Positions 1 through 7,432 of a stretch of DNA of 64,000 nt are shown here, piece by piece. The notes under the pieces were generated by a model. That model did no database searches. It had not been told where the DNA came from and saw only the letters and a program-made list of their open reading frames with translations. Position 1 is the stretch's first letter. Each line of letters opens with the position of its first letter. The DNA is from CALNYZ01 sp942490945 (GTDB lineage: Bacteria; Pseudomonadota; Gammaproteobacteria; UBA6429; Thiohalophilaceae), in NCBI GenBank assembly GCA_942490945.1, contig CALNYZ010000018.1:1240001-1304000 (forward strand), given 5' to 3'. The position numbers and the translations under genes are program-made.

Positions 1-1
1 T

Positions 2-835
2 GTCTCCCAGTCCGCTTTTAGTATTGCAATCAAGGAGTTGGAAACCCTGCTGGATGCACACCTGGTCGACCGCACCAACCGCAGCGTCACCATTACCCCG
101 TTGGGGCAAGAGGTGGTATCACAGGCGCGGCTCTGTATTCGCGATATCGAAATGCTGGTAGAAATGGCCGGCGCACAGCACTCGCCGTTAAGCGGCAAAC
201 TGCACCTGGGGGTTATCCCCACCATCGCGCCATTTTTAATTCCGCAGTTAATACCCAAACTGCGCAAGGCCTACCCCAAACTGGAACTCTATTTAAAAGA
301 AGACCAGACACAAAAATTATACGAAGCCCTGTTACGTGGCGAGCTGGACGTGGTGCTCATGGCCTTTCCCTATCCACTTAGCAAAGTGAAAACCCAAATC
401 CTGTTCAAGGATCAGTTTCGTCTCGCGGCGCACAAAAAAACCCAGCGCATTGATCCCAAGCACATTCAGTTCAACCGCTTAAATCGCGACAGTGTATTGC
501 TGTTAGAGGATGGCCACTGCATGCGCGACCACGCCCTGAACGCCTGCAAGATTCGCAACCTCGACAGCGTCAATCGCTTTTCCGCCACCAGTCTCACCAC
601 GCTGGTGCAAATGGTCGATGAAGATCTGGGCATCACATTTTTACCCGAAATGGCCGAAGGCAGTGGCTTGCTCAAACACACCCAGGTAAAAACCTATGCC
701 TTGCCCGAAAAATCCTTTCGCGAAATCGGCATCGCCTGGCGGGCGGGCAGTGGGCGTGATGATGAATTTGAATTGTTGGGGGATTTTATAAAACAAATGA
801 ACACGCCCGGTAGATCAGGTACAGCAGGCAAATAA
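2..835 (+). CDS. oxyR: Hydrogen-peroxide sensor/regulator OxyR (LysR family), 5' end outside the window
   Basis: The reading frame is open from base 2, so the start codon and first part of the N-terminal helix-turn-helix lie before the window. The first visible residues (ELETLLDAHLVDR) are the end of a LysR winged helix. The effector domain holds the OxyR signature GHC-x8-C, with Cys codons at 518-520 and 545-547. These match by spacing and context the peroxide-sensing Cys199/Cys208 of E. coli OxyR, which form a disulfide that switches on catalase and peroxidase genes. The last 45 or so residues are duplicated downstream at 1768-1929. The target genes are not in the window. Confidence 0.9.
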   Translation, partial: VSQSAFSIAIKELETLLDAHLVDRTNRSVTITPLGQEVVSQARLCIRDIEMLVEMAGAQHSPLSGKLHLGVIPTIAPFLIPQLIPKLRKAYPKLELYLKEDQTQKLYEALLRGELDVVLMAFPYPLSKVKTQILFKDQFRLAAHKKTQRIDPKHIQFNRLNRDSVLLLEDGHCMRDHALNACKIRNLDSVNRFSATSLTTLVQMVDEDLGITFLPEMAEGSGLLKHTQVKTYALPEKSFREIGIAWRAGSGRDDEFELLGDFIKQMNTPGRSGTAGK

Positions 836-843
836 CAAAATAA

Positions 844-1270
844 TAAATCGCAACAGCGTGAAAGTTGTATGTGAATTAAAAAAGTTTGTTAACAACGGCT
901 AAATAACACTTCTGTTTAAGATATAAAAATCCTGTATCGGCACGTATACTGTATATACATCACTTGATATACATCAATTGCGAGTGTTGCCAAAAAATAG
1001 CAAAATAGATTGTGTGAGTGTTTGACGGCTATTTTAAAAATGCGAATAAATAAGATGAGTAAATCAAATATTCGTTAGCCGAGATGGTTGCTGTTATTGA
1101 CGTGCTGCTGGTGAACGAAAGTGGACATTAGAAAAGCAAAAACCCGGCAAGTATAAGTTGGTAATATTTTGGCCAGACTTGTATTTTTTTACACATAGTA
1201 GGTAGCTTATGCCAAACAACGTATACAGATACAAAATATATAAACTTCCTGTATATCAATTTTTTATAGT
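844..1270. repeat. Long AT-rich noncoding repeat, copy 1 (leader of the 1277 gene)
   Basis: This 430-base stretch has no convincing gene. It aligns by eye, in order and in the same orientation, with 6055-6375. Shared blocks include the sequence around 846-860, a TATCGGCACGTATACT-like block near 936, AGCAAAATAGATTGTGTG near 1000, GATGAGTAAATCA near 1054, and GGTAATATTTTGGCCAGA near 1160. Both copies end just before an accessory gene. The first 60 bases also match 1930-1992. It may hold promoters or a noncoding RNA, but neither can be shown here. Confidence 0.7.
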
Positions 1271-1276
1271 GAATAT

Positions 1277-1738
1277 ATGAAACAATTCAGATATATGTTT
1301 ATGGCAATTCTTCTGTCAGCCATGTACTGGTTGTTAGACTCTGTGATTCACAGATTTATTTATTCTGAAAAGGAATTTGAATTTGTGCCGTCAGCGCCAA
1401 ATGAACTATGGATGAGAATAATAATAGTTTCATTATTAATTATTTTAGGTGCCTATGCAGACCAGCATACTAAAACATTATTTAAAAAAGAGCAGGAGAA
1501 GCGCGAAATATTCAACGCAACAATTTACTCCTCACAGCATATACTTAATAATTTATTAAATCAGATGCAGTATTTTAAAACGATAGCAGACGAATCAAAT
1601 GCTTTTGATGAAGAAACAAACAAGTTATTCGAAGATGCAATAAAAGAAGGCAAAGAATTGGTTGAAAAACTAAGCTCTGTAGTTGATTTGACCGAAGAAA
1701 ATATCAAAGCTTCAGTTTATCCAAAATATGAGAGATGA
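1277..1738 (+). CDS. Small membrane protein with a histidine-kinase-like helical stub
   Basis: The 153-residue protein has two predicted membrane segments (about residues 8-25 and 47-62). A cytoplasmic helical tail follows, with the motif SSQHILNNLLNQMQ near residue 86, which resembles the phospho-accepting helix of a sensor kinase. No ATPase domain follows. It may dock on a kinase or be a remnant of one. Similar N-terminal modules are, from memory, found in longer signalling proteins. The gene is AT-rich compared with oxyR, has a weak ribosome site, and sits between two copies of the oxyR 3' end, so it is probably acquired. The function is unknown. Confidence 0.6.
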   Translation: MKQFRYMFMAILLSAMYWLLDSVIHRFIYSEKEFEFVPSAPNELWMRIIIVSLLIILGAYADQHTKTLFKKEQEKREIFNATIYSSQHILNNLLNQMQYFKTIADESNAFDEETNKLFEDAIKEGKELVEKLSSVVDLTEENIKASVYPKYER

Positions 1739-1767
1739 ATTTCGCAATTAACAAGATACTCGCTCAG

Positions 1768-1929
1768 CCAGATAAAAACCTATGCCTTGCCCGAAAAATC
1801 CTTTCGCGAAATCGGCATCGCCTGGCGGGCGGGTAGTGGGCGCGATGATGAATTTGAATTGCTGGGGGACTTTATAAAACAAATGAACACGCCTTCTAGA
1901 TCAGGCACATCAGGTACATCTGGCACATA
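1768..1929 (+). pseudogene. Second copy of the oxyR 3' end
   Basis: This stretch repeats 682-835 and keeps the oxyR reading frame, encoding KTYALPEKSFREIGIAW and the rest of the C-terminus up to a stop codon at 1927-1929. Over the first 40 or so codons the four base differences I can find (GGC/GGT, CGT/CGC, TTG/CTG, GAT/GAC) are all synonymous. The extreme end differs: here it carries a short SGT-SGT-SGT tail. There is no start codon and no 5' part, so it cannot make OxyR. It probably marks the old end of the chromosomal oxyR allele before the segment with the 1277 gene recombined in. Confidence 0.85.
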
Positions 1930-1992
1930 ACAAAAAATAAAAACATCAGCATGAAGAACGTGTGATACAAACGAAAAGTTTATTTGCTAAAT
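1930..1992. repeat. Noncoding repeat, copy 3 (truncated)
   Basis: This short copy matches the first 60 bases of the repeats at 844 and 6055. The block GTGATACAAACGAAAAGTTTATT is closest to 6079-6101. It directly follows the second oxyR tail and ends at the stop codon of the histidine kinase gene. Together with 6055-6375 it brackets the cytochrome/two-component module. Confidence 0.6.
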
Positions 1993-1993
1993 A

Positions 1994-3325
1994 TTATCGT
2001 AGTGTATCGGGCAGGCTGACGTTTACCTGCATGCCACCCAATTCTTTTGAACTTTCGAATGTTAATTTTCCGTTCAGGCTGTTAACAATTTCACTCACGA
2101 TGGATAAGCCAATACCGTGTCCACCGGTTCGTTCATCCAGACGCAAGCCTCGTTGTGTCAGGTTGATGAGCTTGTCAGCCGCGACACCCGGCCCATCATC
2201 TTCAATACGGATGTCGATTTGTTGATGTTGTTGCAGTGTAATGCGTACAGTGTGGCGTGCCCATTTGCAGGCGTTGTCGAGCAAGTTACCGATGAGTTCC
2301 AGCATGTCTTCACGATCAGCCTTGATGATCAGGTTCGCTGGAATATCGCTGATAAACGTCAATGATTTGTCATGGTAAATACTTTTCAAGGTAGCAAGTA
2401 ACGGCGGGATATCCTCGTTGGCGTTAAACTGACTGGAGACCGGACCTTCGCCGGCAAGTCGTGCGCGTTGCAGGATGCGGGTAACATGCCGCTGTATGTC
2501 TTCAAGTTGTTCCGTCATTGTGTCAAGTAGCTCAGGATCGTTTTTAATCGATTCATCCTCAAGCATTTGTTTCAGTACCGTGAGGGGTTTTTTCAAGGCA
2601 TGGGCAAGATCACCCAGCGCGTTACGTGAACGAACCAGACGTTGGTCAAGTATATTCAGTAAATGGTTAATCTCGTTAACCAGTGGTGAAATTTCAGCGG
2701 GCACGTCTTTATCCAGTTGTGCCAGTTTCCCTTGTGACAAGGCGTTAAGTTCACGGCGCGACTTGTCAAGCGGACGTAAGCCGGCGTGTAAAATCCAGAC
2801 TTGTATCGCCACAAGTATGCACATAAACAGGATGGCAGTAATAATAAAATAGATTTGCAAGCGGGCCAGCTGGTTGTTTATGGGTGATAAATCCTCGGCT
2901 ATTGCAATAGTGATAGTATGCCCAGCTTTATTAAATGCCGTGATGAGCATAAGTAAAGGTTGTTGTTGTGGCCCGTCCATATGTCGGCGCAGCTTGTTAC
3001 CGACTGGCAAGCTTTGAATGTCAATGTTCTGATCCCATAACGAGCGCGAACGTAATGTGGTGTTTGGGCCAACAACGATATAATAGTGTCCAGAGAAAGG
3101 ACGCTGATAGATCGGGTTAATACGGGAACTATCCATGCTGATGTTGCCAGTGCTATCGACCTGCAATGTTGATAACAAGGTCTCGCTGTCATGTTCCAGG
3201 CGGGTGGTAATATATTCTTCCGCCAGAAAGTGACTGGCCTGACTTATCAGAATCCATAACACAATAAACGCCAATACCAGGCTGACAAACAATCCCGTGC
3301 TGAGGCGAAATTGCAATGAGCGCAT
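1994..3325 (-). CDS. Sensor histidine kinase (PhoQ/QseC type)
   Basis: This 443-residue inner-membrane kinase has membrane segments at about 10-30 and 155-178 flanking a periplasmic sensor of about 120 residues. A HAMP-like linker follows, then an H-box (LAHALKKPL, His near 243), an N-box (LIGNLLDNACKW), a G1 box (EDDGPGV) and a G2 box (GGHGIGLSIV). It should phosphorylate the regulator encoded just upstream, with which it shares one base (TGATG). It is the last gene of the leftward b561-SHP-DHC-PepSY operon, so the signal may be redox or haem related, or be sensed through the PepSY protein. That link is inferred from gene order only. Confidence 0.9.
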   Translation of the reverse strand: MRSLQFRLSTGLFVSLVLAFIVLWILISQASHFLAEEYITTRLEHDSETLLSTLQVDSTGNISMDSSRINPIYQRPFSGHYYIVVGPNTTLRSRSLWDQNIDIQSLPVGNKLRRHMDGPQQQPLLMLITAFNKAGHTITIAIAEDLSPINNQLARLQIYFIITAILFMCILVAIQVWILHAGLRPLDKSRRELNALSQGKLAQLDKDVPAEISPLVNEINHLLNILDQRLVRSRNALGDLAHALKKPLTVLKQMLEDESIKNDPELLDTMTEQLEDIQRHVTRILQRARLAGEGPVSSQFNANEDIPPLLATLKSIYHDKSLTFISDIPANLIIKADREDMLELIGNLLDNACKWARHTVRITLQQHQQIDIRIEDDGPGVAADKLINLTQRGLRLDERTGGHGIGLSIVSEIVNSLNGKLTFESSKELGGMQVNVSLPDTLR

Positions 3326-3990
3326 CAGGCCACACCTTTAAATGTATAACCCTGGCCACGCCGGGTGAGGATACGATCCTTACCAATAATTTCCCGCAAG
3401 CGCTTTACATACACTTCAATAACGTTGCTATCCTTGTCTGCATCCAGATCGTAAACATGTTCCGTTAACGTGGATTTTGACAGGATGCGATCAGGGTGCA
3501 ACATAAAGTAACGTAACAGGCGAAACTCGGTGCCGGTGAGTACATACTTGCTGCCATCCGCTTTGCTCAGCGTTTGGCGTTCTTCATCCAGCGTGAGATC
3601 ATCCTGCTGTAACAAACCACCGGCTTGTTGTTGACTGCGGTGCAGCAGGGCGGTGAGGCGCGCCAATAGTTCTTCAATGTGAAACGGTTTGCCCAGGTAG
3701 TCATCCGCGCCGGCTTTGAAACCATCAACGCGTTCATGCCACGCATCGCGCGAGGTCAGGACAATCACGGGGGTACGGTTTGCAGAAGCTCGCCAGTTTT
3801 TAAGCACCTCCAACCCCGAGCGTTGCGGTAAACCGAGATCCAGCACGATGACATCATAAATATTTTCATCACCCAGATATTGCGCATCAATGCCGTTATC
3901 GGCAACATCAACCGCATAACCTGCTTTTTGCAGATCTTTTTTCAGCTTGCGTACCAGGGTCGCGTCATCTTCAACCAGCAGTAAGCGCAA
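3325..3990 (-). CDS. OmpR-family response regulator
   Basis: The 221-residue protein has a receiver domain with the acidic pair D8-D9, phosphorylation site D51 (VLDLGLP) and conserved Lys in LGKPF. It is followed by an OmpR/PhoB winged helix (TGTEFRLLRYFMLHPDRILS ... VYVKRLREKI-like). The first codon is TTG: no ATG lies near the receiver start, and AAGGATGA sits about 10 bases upstream. The gene begins 2 bases after the PepSY gene and overlaps the kinase gene by one base. It is likely to regulate its own operon. Confidence 0.92.
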   Translation of the reverse strand: MRLLLVEDDATLVRKLKKDLQKAGYAVDVADNGIDAQYLGDENIYDVIVLDLGLPQRSGLEVLKNWRASANRTPVIVLTSRDAWHERVDGFKAGADDYLGKPFHIEELLARLTALLHRSQQQAGGLLQQDDLTLDEERQTLSKADGSKYVLTGTEFRLLRYFMLHPDRILSKSTLTEHVYDLDADKDSNVIEVYVKRLREIIGKDRILTRRGQGYTFKGVA

Positions 3991-3992
3991 AA

Positions 3993-4304
3993 TCAGTCAT
4001 CCTTTTTTCGTTTAAGTAGTTCACCGGTTTTTGCATTCACCTTTATTTCCCAGACTTTTCCCTCTTCATCCAGTATCTCGATTTCATAAATCAGCAGGTC
4101 ATGCTTGTTTTCCAGCTCGACTTCCAGCACTTTGCCCGGATAGCGGGTATGCAATTTCTGCAAGATGGTTTCCAACGGCAGTATTTCACCTGCCTCACGT
4201 AATTTCTGCGCCTGCTCGTAGTCACTATCCGCGAAGGCGGCGTTGGCAACCAGCAGTAGCACGGCTAAACAAAGGGCAACAATGTTTTTACAGTTAAGGT
4301 TCAT
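3993..4304 (-). CDS. Small exported PepSY-domain protein
   Basis: This protein of about 103 residues has a signal peptide (hydrophobic core ALCLAVLLLVANAAFA) followed by one PepSY domain ending in WEIKVNAKTGELLKRKKDD. PepSY domains are small periplasmic modules linked to peptidase inhibition or to sensing by neighbouring kinases. I chose the ATG at 4304. A GTG three codons earlier, 7 bases after the cytochrome stop codon, is possible. It lies between the dihaem cytochrome and the two-component genes, and PepSY genes beside OmpR/QseC-type pairs are common in proteobacteria. Confidence 0.8.
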   Translation of the reverse strand: MNLNCKNIVALCLAVLLLVANAAFADSDYEQAQKLREAGEILPLETILQKLHTRYPGKVLEVELENKHDLLIYEIEILDEEGKVWEIKVNAKTGELLKRKKDD

Positions 4305-4319
4305 TAGTACCACTATAGC

Positions 4320-4880
4320 TTAATCATCCCAGCGGCCATAGCCGGGTATGTGCACATTGTCATCGTCAAACGAACCTTGCTCGGCACCCCGGTGACAGGC
4401 GATACAGTTACTCAGGCTTTTCACCTTGGGGTTCGCCACAATATAGCGGCCCGGAATCTCGTCATGTTTGCGTTGAATATACGGCAATTCCGAAATGCGT
4501 AGCGGCACACTGTCTTGCGGCGTGTTGCGCAGCACTTTAGCCGCACGACGAACACTGCTGTGCTCGGCGCTGTTATCCTGCAGGTAGCTGGTGAGTAATG
4601 TCAGTGTCTGCGCATCCAGCGAGGCATTATCGCCAAAATGATTATCCAGGTTCGTCATGATTTTCTGCCAGGAACGTGCCGGCAGTAGCCACGCCGGGTA
4701 GGCCATATGGCAACTGGCACATTCTTCTTTATAGGTAGCCAGATTTACCCGGGTGTTTGCGGGTGCCGCCTGCGCGGTACTCACGCCGGGCAATATAGTA
4801 GGCAAGATTGTAAGCAAGATAGTAAGCAAGGCAGTAAGCAGGTAAATAAGGCTTGTAAATTTAGTTCGCTGAATCTTCAT
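4320..4880 (-). CDS. Dihaem cytochrome c (DHC family)
   Basis: The 186-residue periplasmic protein has two haem-binding CxxCH motifs (CASCH near residue 54 and CIACH near 161). The region between them, with RSWQKIMTNLDNHFGDNASL and ISELPYIQRKHDEIP, is typical of DHC cytochromes, which pass electrons to SHP. It sits between the SHP and PepSY genes, the order known from SHP operons. The start has CGGAG about 8 bases upstream. The hydrophobic core of the signal peptide is encoded by a run of roughly 12-base tandem repeats (about 4801-4850), giving repeated LTIL units. Confidence 0.88.
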   Translation of the reverse strand: MKIQRTKFTSLIYLLTALLTILLTILPTILPGVSTAQAAPANTRVNLATYKEECASCHMAYPAWLLPARSWQKIMTNLDNHFGDNASLDAQTLTLLTSYLQDNSAEHSSVRRAAKVLRNTPQDSVPLRISELPYIQRKHDEIPGRYIVANPKVKSLSNCIACHRGAEQGSFDDDNVHIPGYGRWDD

Positions 4881-4899
4881 ATTCGTGCTCCGATGAGAA

Positions 4900-5319
4900 T
4901 TACTGATCTTTTATATACATAAGGATATCGCCCTTTTCCTGGGCGCTGCATTCGCGGCCCACTGTCCAGTGACAATTACGCCTGAACCACTTGCGAATTT
5001 TATTTGTGTTGGTGAAGCGCTTGCTCATGACCGATGGCGCCAGCGGTTTGATTTCCTTGCCGGTAGTAACGTGCTTGCCGTTTTGCCTGACGTCAGCGGT
5101 ATGACAAGCCGTGCAACTGCGTTGTTGCGTGTCGCCCGCGACAGAAAACTTCTTATTCCAGAACGCTTTGCCTTGCTCTGCACTGAATTGCGCAGCGCCT
5201 TGTGACTGGTATTCCTGTAGCAGTTGCTCAACAGCAGTGGCGGCCAGCAGCGTGGTACTGGTACTAATACCGATACCGATAACAATAACGGCAATGAAAA
5301 GTTGTTTAAGTCGCAACAT
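4900..5319 (-). CDS. SHP-type monohaem cytochrome c (DUF1924)
   Basis: This exported protein of about 139 residues has a signal peptide, one haem motif (CTACH) and the DUF1924 signature WFRRNCHWTVGRECSAQEKGD. In the sphaeroides haem protein (SHP) an Asn in this C-terminal region is the exchangeable sixth haem ligand, so the haem can bind oxygen or NO. I place the start at ATG 5319 because AAGGAAAA lies just upstream and a signal peptide begins there; the frame is open further up but lacks a signal sequence. The start overlaps the end of the b561 gene by 14 bases. The partner is the dihaem cytochrome downstream. Confidence 0.87.
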   Translation of the reverse strand: MLRLKQLFIAVIVIGIGISTSTTLLAATAVEQLLQEYQSQGAAQFSAEQGKAFWNKKFSVAGDTQQRSCTACHTADVRQNGKHVTTGKEIKPLAPSVMSKRFTNTNKIRKWFRRNCHWTVGRECSAQEKGDILMYIKDQ

Positions 5320-5917
5320 GATGTTTTCCTTTTTTGTCAGACGGATTTGCATCCGCTTTTTTGTAACCATTCAGCATGGATCGCACCAGGTTTTCTCGAT
5401 GCACAAGACTTTCGATAATGACCCCGCCAACATGGATAATCACCAGCAACACAGTGAAGTTGGCAAAAAATTCATGCACTTCTTCAAGCATGTCTTCACC
5501 GGTTTCACCAATATTACCCAACCAGTTACCCAGTGGTCCGGCACTCTCCACGGCCCCATAGGTGGCTAATCCGCTTAAGGTCGTAATCAGCAGGCTCACT
5601 AACAACAGCACAATCATCGCGCCGGCGGCAGGGTTATGGCCAAGATAACGTTTGGCACGTAAAAACAGCGTATCTTTCAAATATTGCCAGGCGACCCGCG
5701 GTGAGGTCACAAAATTACGGAAGCGTGCATGACGGGTACCAATCACGCCCCAGATAATGCGCAACAGGATCAGCCCCAACACGGTGTAACCGGCATAGGT
5801 ATGCACGGTCAGAAAGTCATCTTCCGTGATGTAGGCTGTAAAAAAGGCAACCACCAGCGTCCAGTGAAAAACCCGCACCAGCGGATCCCAGACCTTGACC
5901 TTCGTATTCGTGTTCAT
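5306..5917 (-). CDS. Cytochrome b561-family membrane protein
   Basis: This 203-residue integral membrane protein has four hydrophobic helices. The His pattern of prokaryotic b561/Ni-Fe hydrogenase b-type cytochromes is present: VWDPLVRVFHWTLV at the N-terminus, HTYAGYTVLGLILLRIIWG, and HEFFANFTVLLVIIHVGGV. These would hold b haems that link the quinone pool to the periplasmic SHP and DHC cytochromes. It is the first gene of the operon, with GAGGT about 10 bases before the ATG. The operon promoter should lie in 5930-6060, but I see no clear boxes. Confidence 0.88.
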   Translation of the reverse strand: MNTNTKVKVWDPLVRVFHWTLVVAFFTAYITEDDFLTVHTYAGYTVLGLILLRIIWGVIGTRHARFRNFVTSPRVAWQYLKDTLFLRAKRYLGHNPAAGAMIVLLLVSLLITTLSGLATYGAVESAGPLGNWLGNIGETGEDMLEEVHEFFANFTVLLVIIHVGGVIIESLVHRENLVRSMLNGYKKADANPSDKKGKHHVAT

Positions 5918-6054
5918 TTTTGCATACCTCAGTATTTTTAAACTGCTGTCAGGCTATCAGGCCAAAATGAAACGAAACTGAAAATGTGGAGGTCGGCAGA
6001 AAATATTAGGGCAGGTAGAAACGCCGAATAAAGTAGTAACTTGGGCAGCAAGAT

Positions 6055-6375
6055 AATCGCAGCAGCGTGAATAACGCGTGATACAAACAAAAAAGTTTAT
6101 TAGTAATTACTTAATAACTTAACAACAACACATTTCAAAACATACGCACGCCATATCGACACGCATACTATATATATGTTACTTGCGACTGATGTCCAAA
6201 AAGAGCAAAATGGATTGTGTGGGAGATCGATGGCTGCGTAAAAAATACCAATAATAAAATGAGTAAATCATTCGAAACCCAAAAAACTCAGCAAGTATGT
6301 CGGTGATATTTTGGTCAGGTTTGTATCATTAATACAGATACACAATGTATGAACTGCCTATAAAACAGTTATACG
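6055..6375. repeat. Long AT-rich noncoding repeat, copy 2 (leader of the CoiA-like gene)
   Basis: This copy is homologous to 844-1270 over most of its length, at an estimated 70 percent identity with gaps. It precedes an unrelated accessory gene. The 482-base gap 5918-6399 holds this repeat plus about 130 bases next to the b561 start codon that should carry the operon promoter. Confidence 0.7.
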
Positions 6376-6399
6376 TGAAAAATCAGTCGGAAGACAAAA

Positions 6400-7206
6400 A
6401 TGAAATTCGCACTTGTAAATGGTGAAAAAGAAGAAGCTACTAAAGGAGCAAAGGGGGTATGCCAAGTTTGTGGCTCAGATCTAATTGCCAGGTGTGGAGA
6501 AGTAAAAATCAATCATTGGGCGCATAAAGGAAACCGCAACTGTGATGATCCTTGGTGGGAAAACGAAACTGACTGGCACCGAACATGGAAAGATAACTTT
6601 CCGAAGGAATGGCAAGAAGTAGTTCAGTTTGATGAAAGTGGTGAAAAGCATATTGCTGACGTAAAGACAGAAAGCGGTGTAGTTATAGAATTTCAACACT
6701 CATATCTTAAGCCGGAAGAGCGCCGTTCTAGAAATTCTTTCTATTCTAAACTGGTATGGGTGATAGACGGAACAAGGCGTAAAACAGATAAATATCAGTT
6801 TCAAAAAATATATGAAGAAGGTGTTTCCGTACTAGAAGAATTTCTTGTTAAACGTGTTCACTTTCCAGAGGAATGCAGGCTTTTGAAGGAATGGTTTGAA
6901 AGCAATGCACTAGTATTTTTTGATTTTCAAGAAGCTATAGATTCTGAACAATTAGATTTTTGGTTTTTGTTCACTACAACAAATGGCATTGTTTACATAT
7001 CGCCATTTTCTAGGGAGAAGTTTATCGAATTTAATAAAGATAATAATTTTGAAGAAGAAATCAATAACTTATTTTCATTCTTTAATAAAGAGTTGGAAAG
7101 AAAACAGATAATTGAACAGATAAACAACAGTCAGATACACTCGAATAGGTTGCAAGAAATTAAGAGAAATATTGCAAGTAGACATCGTAGACAAAGACGG
7201 TTGTAA
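6400..7206 (+). CDS. CoiA-like competence/nuclease family protein
   Basis: The 268-residue protein starts with a zinc-binding region (C21, C24, then NHWAHK with H39 and H42, and C48), as in CoiA-family proteins. A PD-(D/E)XK-type nuclease core follows: IADVKT with D87, then VVIEFQHS with E97 and Q99. CoiA of Gram-positive bacteria helps process DNA taken up during transformation, and standalone homologues in proteobacteria are uncharacterised. The C-terminal third is charged and helical. The ATG has GGAAG upstream. The gene is AT-rich and lies in an accessory island, so it may be a defence or DNA-processing gene rather than a competence gene. Confidence 0.78.
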   Translation: MKFALVNGEKEEATKGAKGVCQVCGSDLIARCGEVKINHWAHKGNRNCDDPWWENETDWHRTWKDNFPKEWQEVVQFDESGEKHIADVKTESGVVIEFQHSYLKPEERRSRNSFYSKLVWVIDGTRRKTDKYQFQKIYEEGVSVLEEFLVKRVHFPEECRLLKEWFESNALVFFDFQEAIDSEQLDFWFLFTTTNGIVYISPFSREKFIEFNKDNNFEEEINNLFSFFNKELERKQIIEQINNSQIHSNRLQEIKRNIASRHRRQRRL

Positions 7207-7247
7207 GTTTAAATAATGTGTAAAACATCAAAAACGCATCACAACTG

Positions 7248-7334
7248 GATATTTTGGATATTTTGGGTCAATGTAAAAATAAGTGGGTGATTAATTCAAG
7301 TTTTTACTCTGTCCCAATTATGTCCCAATTATTT
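7248..7334. repeat. GGGGTCAGAGT-type palindromic element, copy E1
   Basis: The left arm TGGGTCAATGTAAAAA (7264-7279) and right arm TTTTTACTCTGTCCCA (7301-7316) form a degenerate version of the inverted repeat at 11302-11354. Half-units are duplicated on both sides (ATATTTTGG twice on the left, TGTCCCAATTAT twice on the right). It lies between the CoiA-like gene and the nuclease/OLD pair. The rest of the 226-base gap shows no gene. Confidence 0.65.
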
Positions 7335-7432
7335 CTTAAACCGTTCGCTGTACGCTCTGGAACTTTTAAAATAGGCGTTTTGCTTGCTTTTAATAGCCTC
7401 TTATATTAATCGTTAAATGAGATAAATAAAGA

